This document shows, one piece after another, positions 1-5,073 of a stretch of 5,073 nt of DNA. This DNA is from an uncultured Sphingomonadaceae bacterium (GTDB lineage Bacteria; Pseudomonadota; Alphaproteobacteria; Sphingomonadales; Sphingomonadaceae). Both the position numbers and the translations under genes were made by a program. The notes beneath the pieces are model-generated. The model saw only the letters and a program-made list of their open reading frames with translations. It made no database searches and was not told the origin of the DNA. The DNA lies in assembly GCA_946480515.1 (NCBI GenBank), contig CAMLKX010000146.1, forward strand, positions 1-5,073. Direction: 5' to 3'. Within the stretch, counting starts at the first letter, position 1. Each line of letters opens with the position of its first letter.

Positions 1-127
1 ACTCCCGCGCGCGCTCTTCATTGCCCGCATAATTGGCAGCGACGACCATCCCCATGTCGTGCAGCGCCAGGCTGATCGCCTCGCCGATTCCACGGGTTCC
101 ACCGGTCACGACCGCCACTCGAGCCAT
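1..127 (-). CDS. phbB: Acetoacetyl-CoA reductase, N-terminal part (runs off the left edge)
   Basis: Only the first 42 residues are in the window, beginning MARVAVVTGGTRGIG and continuing to NYAGNEERARE. The TGGTRGIG block at residues 8-15 is the TGxxxGIG dinucleotide-binding motif of classical short-chain dehydrogenases. The N-terminus together with the NYAGN segment (32-36) is typical of PhbB/PhaB. That family reduces acetoacetyl-CoA to (R)-3-hydroxybutyryl-CoA with NADPH in the cytoplasm, supplying monomer for polyhydroxybutyrate. The ATG at 125-127 is supported by an AAGGAG Shine-Dalgarno sequence eight bases upstream. The gene follows hemH on the same strand after 32 bases, so read-through transcription is likely. 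The catalytic Ser-Tyr-Lys residues lie outside the window. The close relative FabG is the main alternative, but the N-terminus fits PhbB better. Confidence 0.88.
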   Translation of the reverse strand, partial: MARVAVVTGGTRGIGEAISLALHDMGMVVAANYAGNEERARE

Positions 128-162
128 AGCATCCACTCCTTCTATTTTGCTCGAGGATGCTA
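127..162 (-). repeat. 8-bp perfect inverted repeat spanning the hemH stop and phbB start
   Basis: TAGCATCC at 127-134 and GGATGCTA at 155-162 are exact reverse complements separated by 20 bases. In the minus-strand transcript the 5' arm begins with the hemH stop codon UAG. The loop holds the phbB Shine-Dalgarno sequence, and the 3' arm ends on the A of the phbB AUG. The repeat is seen directly; folding and any regulatory effect are inference. There is no U-run after it, and it overlaps a start codon, so it does not look like an intrinsic terminator. Confidence 0.5.
136..141 (-). promoter_or_regulatory. Shine-Dalgarno sequence of phbB
   Basis: On the minus strand this reads AAGGAG, eight bases before the ATG at 127. 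It is the strongest ribosome-binding site in the minus-strand block: neither hemH nor the molybdopterin-family gene has a comparable one. It suggests phbB is translated independently of hemH. It lies inside the loop of the inverted repeat at 127-162. Confidence 0.75.
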
Positions 163-1134
163 CGCTGCGGCCACCCAGCCTTCAAGCTCGCGGCGGCACA
201 GGAATTCCAGCAAATCCAGGCTTTCCGGGCTGTCGTTCAGGCACTCCAGCACCGCGTAACGCTCGCCTCCGGCAGCTTCAAACTGCTCACGCCCGCGAAT
301 GCCCAGCTCTTCCAGCGTTTCGAGGCAGTCCGCGGCGAATCCCGGAGCGGCCACCACAAGCTTGCGCACGCCGTCTAGGGGGAGCGATTGCAAAAGCTGA
401 TCCGTGGCGGGCTCGAGCCACTTGGCGCGGCCGAAGCGAGACTGGAAGCTGATCAGGGTTTTTCGGCCGAGGCGCTCGGTGAGTAGCGCGCCGGTCTGCT
501 GGCATTGATCGTGATACGGGTCGCCTAGCGTCCGAGTGCGCTCCGGCATGCCGTGGAAGCTGAGCAGCACAGCGTCGGGAATGAAATTGAGCGCCGACAA
601 CTGGCGGTCGAGATTTTGAGCCAGCGCATCGATGTACGCCGGATCATCGAAATAGGGCGGCAGCGTTCGGATCGCAGGCTGAACGCGCATCCCGGCAAGA
701 GCAAGGAACAAGGCGTCATTGGCCGACGCGGTGGTGGCGCCGCAATATTGCGGATAGAGCGGCGCCGCGAGAACCCGGTTACACCCGGCTGCGATCAGTT
801 CCGCCAGCTCCGCCGCGACAGCTGGGCGACCGTAGCGCATCGCATGACGAACCTGCACGGACTCGCCAAACCGCTGCTGCAAAGCTTCGGCCTGGCGGCG
901 AGTGATCGCGGCGAGGGGCGAACCCTGCTCGCTCCAGACCTCTCGATACGCCCGCGCGGACTTGGCTGGCCGGGTGCGAAGAATGATCCCGCGCAGGATC
1001 GGCTGCCACGCCCAGGCGGGAATTTCGACCACGCGCCGATCCGACAGAAATTCGGCAAGGTACCGCCTTACCGCAGCGGGGTCAGGCGCGTCCGGAGTGC
1101 CAAGATTGATCAGCAGGATTCCGATTTTGCTCAT
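160..1134 (-). CDS. hemH: Ferrochelatase (protoporphyrin ferrochelatase, HemH)
   Basis: This 324-residue protein inserts Fe2+ into protoporphyrin IX, the last step of protoheme synthesis, at the cytoplasmic face of the inner membrane. It opens with the family N-terminus (ILLINLGTPDAP, residues 6-17) and keeps PLYPQY (125-130). LSFHGMPER (191-199) carries the conserved histidine, here H194. PGFAADCLETLEE (264-276) carries the conserved glutamate, here E272 by alignment with the animal enzyme. Length is normal for a bacterial, cytoplasm-facing ferrochelatase. Cysteines at 118, 131, 211, 270, 298 and 313 do not form the C-terminal cluster that holds a [2Fe-2S] centre in animal ferrochelatases, so I do not predict one. 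The ATG at 1134 overlaps the upstream gene's TGA (ATGA at 1131-1134). No good Shine-Dalgarno sequence precedes it, so translation is probably coupled to the upstream gene. Confidence 0.96.
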   Translation of the reverse strand: MSKIGILLINLGTPDAPDPAAVRRYLAEFLSDRRVVEIPAWAWQPILRGIILRTRPAKSARAYREVWSEQGSPLAAITRRQAEALQQRFGESVQVRHAMRYGRPAVAAELAELIAAGCNRVLAAPLYPQYCGATTASANDALFLALAGMRVQPAIRTLPPYFDDPAYIDALAQNLDRQLSALNFIPDAVLLSFHGMPERTRTLGDPYHDQCQQTGALLTERLGRKTLISFQSRFGRAKWLEPATDQLLQSLPLDGVRKLVVAAPGFAADCLETLEELGIRGREQFEAAGGERYAVLECLNDSPESLDLLEFLCRRELEGWVAAA

Positions 1135-3302
1135 GCGGCACTCAGATCAAATGGAAGTTGTCGGAGGCGACGCCCGGAGCCGGCATGAATGGCGTTCGCA
1201 ATCGCCGGCGCAAGCACCGGATGAGCGAGGCCGCTGACTCCGCCTGGAGCTTCGTCGCTGTCGATCATCTCGACGTCGATCTGGGGTGTGTCGGCCATGC
1301 GGGGGAGATTCATCGCGCCGATATCGCGCGCCACCGGCACCCCGGCAACAAACGACGGACGGGCGGCGGTGGCGCTCGCCAGTGCTTCCAATAGCCCGCC
1401 TTCGATCTGCTGACGCACAAGATTGCGATTGATGATGCGTCCGCAGTCGACCACCGCAACCAGCCGCGACACGGCAATGCGCTGATCGCTCCCGATCGCC
1501 GCCTGGGCGAGCAGGCCGATGTGCGAGCCGAATGCCGAGTGACAGGCGAGCCCCATCGTGCTGCCGTTGCCGCCGCCGTCCCACCCGCCGAGCGCGGCTG
1601 CTCGCGCAATCGCTCGCGCCAGTCGCACGTTGCTGCCCAGCATCCCCATTCGAAAGCCGAGCGGTTCGGCCCCGACCGAACGCGCCAGTTCGTCAACGAA
1701 GCTTTCGTTGAAGAAGCCGGTGAGCGCATGCGATCCGCCGCGCATGTAGCCGGTCATGATCGGCAGCGCCGTGACCACGGCCTCGACCCCTAGCGCGTCG
1801 ATCCCGTAGGACGGCACTGCCCCAGCTAAATCGCTCGGTGAATAGCTGGTCGAGACAGCTCGACCTGATAAGCGTGCGAAGGCTCCAGATTCGCCAGCGG
1901 TACTAGCGATACGGGCGGACCATGCCGCGATGCGCCCCTGCGGCCCGACAATTCCTGCCATCCGCGCCAAGGCCGGCTGCCGGAGCCGCTCGTGGTGCTG
2001 ACTCTCGCTCACCGGGAAATTCAATTGCACCGGACGGCCGAGTTCCGCCGCAATTTCGACAGCAAACGGAACCGCATCGGCCTCAAGCGCCCGGCCGGCG
2101 CCCCCGCCAACCGGCATGGGATAGAAGACGACCTGCTCTTCGCCGAAGCCTGCTGCATTCGCCGCCGCCGCGCGCGCAATTGCAGGGGCCTGGCTTGGCG
2201 CCCACACTTCAAGCCGATCGCCAGTGAACCGCGCGGTTGCGGTCAACGTCTCCAGTCCATGATGGATTGCGGGCGCAATGCGGTAGGTCGCGGTCACCGG
2301 CGAAGTCCGGTTCAGCAACTGCGAAACGTCCCCGGCTTCAGCGATACTCGTCGCTTCGCCTTGCTCCAACGCATCGTCGAGCCGCGACCTGATCAGGTCC
2401 GTTGTCGCGTCTACACGCCCGGTGAAGCGGGGCCGGGCGGCCGCAAGCGCCTGCTGAGCTTCCCACCATGTGGCCCCGGCAACGGCGAGCCAATTCTCGC
2501 GAACAACAATCCGGATCGTCGTCGAAACGGCCTCAGCCGCCGCGCGATTGAAGCCGACCAATCTCCCGCCATGCGGGGCAATCCTGATCGAGGCGAACAG
2601 CATCTGGGGCAGGCGCACGTCCGCCGCAAACCTCGCGCTGCCGTTGATCTTGCCAGGCAGGTCTAGGCGGGGAAGTGGCTCCCCGATCAGCTTGCCTTTG
2701 CGGAGAGAGGATCGGGACGGCAGCTCCTCCCCAGCAGCCTGGATCGCAATGCGCCCGAACGGGACAGTCTTCCCGTCATGAACGATAGCTCCGCCAATCG
2801 CGTCGCACTCTGCTGGATCGACGTCCCATTGCCGAGCTGCAACCTTGATCAGCTGAGTTCGCGCTGCGGCAGCCGCTGCGCGCAGGATTGGATCGAATGC
2901 GCGTATCGACGTCGATCCAGCAGTGACCTGGAACTGGCCGGAGCCTCCGAACAGCCCACCAGCCGTCCAACCCTCCGCATCCGCCAGCGGGTTGGCATAG
3001 GCTGCGGACGGCGTAGCGGGCTCAACCGCAACCTGGTCCCAGTCAGCGCCTAATTCATCCGCAACGATCTGAGCGAAACCGGTCCAAATGCCCTGTCCCG
3101 TTTCCACCTGCGGAACGGCAACGGTGACCCGGCTGTCGGGACCGATTCTGATCCAGTGATCGAACAACGCCTCACCCTCGCCGGGCCTCAGCGCTGATGA
3201 GTGCCCTCGCGGCCACAGCGCATAAGCGGCAATCAGGCCGATGCCCGCGCCACCGCCGATCAGCAGCGTTCGGCGGTCGACCGATGGCAAAGTCAGGGAC
3301 AT
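1131..3302 (-). CDS. Divergent molybdopterin-binding oxidoreductase-like protein (isoquinoline 1-oxidoreductase beta-subunit type)
   Basis: This 723-residue protein belongs to the xanthine oxidase superfamily, nearest to the IorB group of periplasmic or membrane-attached large subunits. The N-terminus has a twin-arginine-like motif (D-R10-R11-T-L-L-I) followed by a hydrophobic stretch (about 12-30), suggesting Tat export with either cleavage or anchoring. Family landmarks follow: ETGQGIWTGFAQIVADELGADW (67-88, split in two by I72), TAGSTSIRAF (127-136), WAPSQAP (367-373), FFNESFVDELA (530-540), VVDCG (617-621) and the C-terminal APAIANAI (698-705). Several cofactor-site motifs are altered. 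GGGFGRR reads GGGAGRA (399-405), and the C-terminal GGVGEPG-type motif reads GGVSGLA (687-693), with Gly691 in place of the catalytic Glu. Enzymes of this group normally pair with a small 2Fe-2S subunit, and none is present here. ATG 3302 is the only plausible start before an in-frame upstream stop, and it lacks a clear Shine-Dalgarno sequence. Family assignment is firm; catalytic activity and substrate are unknown. Confidence 0.87.
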   Translation of the reverse strand: MSLTLPSVDRRTLLIGGGAGIGLIAAYALWPRGHSSALRPGEGEALFDHWIRIGPDSRVTVAVPQVETGQGIWTGFAQIVADELGADWDQVAVEPATPSAAYANPLADAEGWTAGGLFGGSGQFQVTAGSTSIRAFDPILRAAAAAARTQLIKVAARQWDVDPAECDAIGGAIVHDGKTVPFGRIAIQAAGEELPSRSSLRKGKLIGEPLPRLDLPGKINGSARFAADVRLPQMLFASIRIAPHGGRLVGFNRAAAEAVSTTIRIVVRENWLAVAGATWWEAQQALAAARPRFTGRVDATTDLIRSRLDDALEQGEATSIAEAGDVSQLLNRTSPVTATYRIAPAIHHGLETLTATARFTGDRLEVWAPSQAPAIARAAAANAAGFGEEQVVFYPMPVGGGAGRALEADAVPFAVEIAAELGRPVQLNFPVSESQHHERLRQPALARMAGIVGPQGRIAAWSARIASTAGESGAFARLSGRAVSTSYSPSDLAGAVPSYGIDALGVEAVVTALPIMTGYMRGGSHALTGFFNESFVDELARSVGAEPLGFRMGMLGSNVRLARAIARAAALGGWDGGGNGSTMGLACHSAFGSHIGLLAQAAIGSDQRIAVSRLVAVVDCGRIINRNLVRQQIEGGLLEALASATAARPSFVAGVPVARDIGAMNLPRMADTPQIDVEMIDSDEAPGGVSGLAHPVLAPAIANAIHAGSGRRLRQLPFDLSAA

Positions 3303-3310
3303 TGGGCGAA

Positions 3311-3340
3311 CTGATAGGGCGTCGTTGCGCGCTGTGCCAG
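3311..3340 (-). promoter_or_regulatory. Possible promoter for the molybdopterin-family gene and hemH
   Basis: On the minus strand CTGGCA (3340-3335) resembles a -35 element, matching TTGACA at 4 of 6 positions. TATCAG (3316-3311) resembles a -10 element, matching TATAAT at 4 of 6, with an 18-base spacer. Transcription would begin at about 3302-3305, almost on the ATG at 3302. That would give a leaderless or nearly leaderless mRNA, which agrees with the missing Shine-Dalgarno sequence. Matches this weak occur by chance, so this is a guess from position and pattern. Confidence 0.28.
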
Positions 3341-3351
3341 TCAGCCCCTAT
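3314..3351. repeat. Inverted repeat linking the two possible -10 elements
   Basis: ATAGGG (3314-3319) and CCCTAT (3346-3351) are perfect 6-bp reverse complements, centred between the divergent genes with 26 bases between them. Read outward on either strand, each arm gives CCCTAT followed by C-A or G-A, so the two possible -10 regions look alike. The repeat is seen directly. Its length is short enough to be chance, and its role is inference. Confidence 0.35.
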
Positions 3352-3354
3352 GAC
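3325..3354 (+). promoter_or_regulatory. Possible promoter for lgt and the methyltransferase
   Basis: TTGCGC (3325-3330) and TATGAC (3349-3354) are separated by 18 bases. The -10 matches TATAAT at 4 of 6 positions; the -35 shares only the TTG core. A start near 3361 would leave a short leader containing the AGGAAGGGG ribosome-binding site and then GTG 3378. It overlaps the possible opposite promoter, so the two directions could interfere or share a regulator. Support is from pattern and position only. Confidence 0.28.
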
Positions 3355-3362
3355 CGGTGCAC

Positions 3363-3371
3363 AGGAAGGGG
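3363..3371 (+). promoter_or_regulatory. Shine-Dalgarno sequence of lgt, deciding the start
   Basis: AGGAAGGGG ends six bases before GTG 3378. It lies inside the coding region if the more upstream in-frame GTG at 3357 were used. That upstream GTG has no purine-rich site before it. This makes 3378 the better start. Confidence 0.65.
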
Positions 3372-3377
3372 AACAAC

Positions 3378-4256
3378 GTGATCACTGTCGCAGCCGTTGC
3401 CGCGGTCAATTGGACCGATCTCAACCTATCGCCAGTCGCGCTGGACCTCGGTTTCTTTCAGCTGCGCTGGTACAGCCTGGCCTACCTCGCCGGGATTTTC
3501 ATTGGCTGGTGGTATCTGCTGAAGCTGCTCAGGCAGCCGGGGGCGCCAATGGCGCGCCGCCATGCCGACGACATCGTCTTCTTCGCGGCGCTCGGGATCA
3601 TCCTTGGCGGTCGCCTCGGCTACGTGCTGTTCTACAACCTGTCCTATTATCTCGCGCATCCGATCGACGTGGTGAAGCTGTGGGACGGCGGCATGTCGTT
3701 TCATGGCGGCGTGATCGGCACGAGCGTCGGGATCATTCTGTTTGCTCGAAAGCACGGGCTCAACTGGCTCCGGATCCACGATTATGTCGCCTGCTGCGTT
3801 CCGTTCGGTCTTGGGTTCGGCAGGCTCGCGAATTTCACCAATGCGGAATTGTGGGGCAAGGCGACCGACGTGCCGTGGGCGGTGAGGTTTCCAGAATTCG
3901 TCGCTGGAATCTCCGTGCTGGGCCCGCCACGCCATCCCAGCCAGCTGTATGAAGCGTTGCTCGAGGGGCTCGTCCTGTTCCTGATCCTGTGGTGGATGTT
4001 CTGGAAAACGGATGCGCGCTATCAACCCGGCAAGCTCGTCGGCGCCTTCATCCTGTTCTATGGCCTGTTCCGCTTCCTGGTCGAGTTTGTGCGCGAACCG
4101 GACTCGCAACTCGTTGAGTTTGCCGAGGCAACGGGATTGCACATGGGTCAGTGGCTGTGCGTGCCGATGATTGCGGGCGGGCTCTATCTGATGGCCAGCG
4201 CCAAGGGCAGGCGAGTTCGAATCGAGCCGGCGGCGGGAACCCAAAGCGTCGCGTGA
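3378..4256 (+). CDS. lgt: Prolipoprotein diacylglyceryl transferase (Lgt)
   Basis: This 292-residue inner-membrane enzyme moves the diacylglyceryl group of phosphatidylglycerol to the lipobox cysteine of prolipoproteins, the first step of lipoprotein maturation. FHGGVIG (108-114) carries the conserved histidine, here H109. [13 protein letters not shown] (148-160) is the Lgt signature with its essential arginine, here R149. H109 and R149 have the same 40-residue spacing as H103 and R143 of E. coli Lgt. HPSQLYE (186-192) and [15 protein letters not shown] (228-242) are also typical. Hydrophobic stretches near 33-51, 66-86, 107-123, 137-147, 190-209, 217-235 and 254-274 fit the seven-helix fold. 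The start at GTG 3378 is preferred over GTG 3357 because AGGAAGGGG lies six bases before it. The alanine in GRLAN, where E. coli has glycine, seems a normal alphaproteobacterial variant. The stop overlaps the next gene's start (GTGA, 4253-4256). Confidence 0.96.
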   Translation: MITVAAVAAVNWTDLNLSPVALDLGFFQLRWYSLAYLAGIFIGWWYLLKLLRQPGAPMARRHADDIVFFAALGIILGGRLGYVLFYNLSYYLAHPIDVVKLWDGGMSFHGGVIGTSVGIILFARKHGLNWLRIHDYVACCVPFGLGFGRLANFTNAELWGKATDVPWAVRFPEFVAGISVLGPPRHPSQLYEALLEGLVLFLILWWMFWKTDARYQPGKLVGAFILFYGLFRFLVEFVREPDSQLVEFAEATGLHMGQWLCVPMIAGGLYLMASAKGRRVRIEPAAGTQSVA

Positions 4257-5073
4257 CCCCGTTCGAGAGCGCCCTCCGCGAGCGGATCAGCAGCACCGGA
4301 CCGATCAGCGTCCATGACTATATGGCTGCCTGCAACGCGCACTATTATGCCACGCGCGATCCGCTCGGCGCGGCCGGGGATTTCACGACCGCACCGGAGA
4401 TTTCGCAGATATTCGGCGAACTGATCGGGGCGGCACTGGCTGATTGCTGGATCCGCGCCGGCAGGCCCACCGCTATTCGGTACGTCGAGCTCGGACCCGG
4501 CAGGGGAAGTTTGGCCGCGGACGCGTTGCGGGCGCTCGCCGCAGCTGGTTTGAAACCTTCGGTCGATCTGGTGGAGACCAGCCCGGCGCTCCGGCAGGTC
4601 CAAGCCAAAATGGTGACAGGGGCCGTGTGGCACGACGACTTGTCGACCCTCCGGGATGGTCCGCTGCTGCTGGTGGCCAATGAGTTCCTCGACGCACTGC
4701 CGGTGCGGCAATGGATCGGCAACAAGGAACGGCGGGTTGAGCTTGATGGCGATCGGCTGCGCTTCTCCGCTGAGGGTCCGATCCGCGAAGACTCGTCCCC
4801 TCGGGATGCGGCGGTTCGGGAGATCGCCAGCCGCCTGACGGCGCAGGGAGGCGTGGCTCTGATTATCGACTATGGTCATGCGGCGAGTGCTTCCGGTGAC
4901 ACGCTGCAGGCGGTTCGCCGCCATCGGTTTGCCGATCCGCTCGATCACCCCGGCGAGCAGGATCTCACTGCCCATGTCGATTTCGAAAGCGCGCGGCGCA
5001 TTGCCGAGCAGACCGGAGTGATCGTCCACGGCCCGGTCACGCAGGGCAACTGGCTGAAGGCGCTCGGCCTTGA
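4253..5073 (+). CDS. SAM-dependent methyltransferase, NDUFAF7/MidA family (C-terminus beyond the right edge)
   Basis: The frame from GTG 4253 stays open to the window end, giving 273 residues of a family usually about 350 long. Family blocks occur in order: [21 protein letters not shown] (17-37, split by I18), [15 protein letters not shown] (42-56), the SAM-binding ELGPGRGSL (79-87), VETSPALR (107-114), [12 protein letters not shown] (143-154), DYGH (206-209), GDTLQAV (215-221) and the [12 protein letters not shown] block (233-244). The best-known relative, human mitochondrial NDUFAF7, dimethylates an arginine of complex I subunit NDUFS2 during assembly. A similar role on NuoD is plausible in alphaproteobacteria but not shown by this sequence. 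The start is chosen because the GTG overlaps the lgt stop (GTGA) and the N-terminus then fits the family. No strong Shine-Dalgarno sequence is visible, so coupling to lgt is likely. Confidence 0.93.
   Translation, partial: MTPFESALRERISSTGPISVHDYMAACNAHYYATRDPLGAAGDFTTAPEISQIFGELIGAALADCWIRAGRPTAIRYVELGPGRGSLAADALRALAAAGLKPSVDLVETSPALRQVQAKMVTGAVWHDDLSTLRDGPLLLVANEFLDALPVRQWIGNKERRVELDGDRLRFSAEGPIREDSSPRDAAVREIASRLTAQGGVALIIDYGHAASASGDTLQAVRRHRFADPLDHPGEQDLTAHVDFESARRIAEQTGVIVHGPVTQGNWLKALGL

Noticed and set aside
118..155. Two CTCGAG palindromes (118-123 and 150-155) flanking the phbB start
   Set aside because: They are 6-base palindromes 32 bases apart, one inside coding sequence. This is readily chance in GC-rich DNA, and they do not form the stem of the longer repeat.
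553..1188. A 211-codon plus-strand open frame opposite hemH
   Set aside because: It is antisense to a full-length ferrochelatase with both conserved active-site motifs, and has no recognisable domain.
1992..2666. A 224-codon plus-strand open frame inside the molybdopterin-family gene
   Set aside because: It is an Arg/Pro-rich translation typical of a shadow frame, with no ribosome-binding site or family motif, and it lies wholly within a well-supported gene.
1131..3302. Pseudogene status for the molybdopterin-family gene because of its altered motifs
   Set aside because: The frame is uninterrupted over 723 codons, has normal family length, keeps its export-like N-terminus and is tightly overlapped with hemH. 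The changes are in-frame substitutions, so a diverged functional protein is the better reading.
3326..3341. Possible sigma-54 promoter on the minus strand (TGGCAC)
   Set aside because: The -24-like TGGCAC is present, but the bases at the -12 position read GCAAC rather than TTGC, so the second essential half is missing.
3426..4244. A 272-codon minus-strand open frame opposite lgt
   Set aside because: It is the antisense shadow of a clear lgt gene. Its translation is rich in charged and Gln/His residues without any domain I recognise.
4184..5029. A 281-codon open frame on the minus strand opposite the methyltransferase
   Set aside because: The plus-strand frame in the same place carries the ordered NDUFAF7/MidA motifs, while this one shows no recognisable family. 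Long antisense frames are common in GC-rich DNA.

Overview
The window looks like chromosomal DNA from a GC-rich alphaproteobacterium, most probably a sphingomonad (Sphingomonadales). This rests on my recognition of the protein sequences (PhbB, HemH, Lgt and an NDUFAF7/MidA-type methyltransferase) and on the GC-rich codon use; no database search was possible. Five protein genes fill almost all of it. I see no rRNA, tRNA, insertion sequence, CRISPR array or phage gene.

Layout: the genes form two divergent blocks around a 75-base gap (3303-3377). The minus-strand block reads leftwards as a molybdopterin-binding oxidoreductase-like protein (3302 to 1131), ferrochelatase hemH (1134 to 160, ATGA overlap) and the start of acetoacetyl-CoA reductase phbB (from 127, running off the left edge). 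The plus-strand block is prolipoprotein diacylglyceryl transferase lgt (best start 3378) followed by a SAM-dependent methyltransferase of the NDUFAF7/MidA family (from 4253, GTGA overlap, running off the right edge). The block-internal overlaps suggest two polycistronic mRNAs, each probably made from the central gap.

Roles: lgt carries out the first step of lipoprotein maturation at the inner membrane. The methyltransferase family is linked to respiratory complex I assembly in mitochondria. hemH carries out the last step of protoheme synthesis, and phbB makes the (R)-3-hydroxybutyryl-CoA used for polyhydroxybutyrate. These are housekeeping or central metabolic jobs with no obvious single pathway.

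The part most worth a second look is the 723-residue molybdopterin-family protein. It has the overall architecture of the isoquinoline 1-oxidoreductase beta-subunit group and an intact reading frame, but several cofactor-site motifs are altered. The C-terminal GxGE-type motif, which carries the catalytic glutamate of this superfamily, reads G-V-S-G. No iron-sulfur partner gene lies on either side. Secondary points are an 8-bp inverted repeat spanning the hemH stop and the phbB start with the Shine-Dalgarno sequence in its loop, and a symmetric pair of possible -10 elements in the divergent gap.
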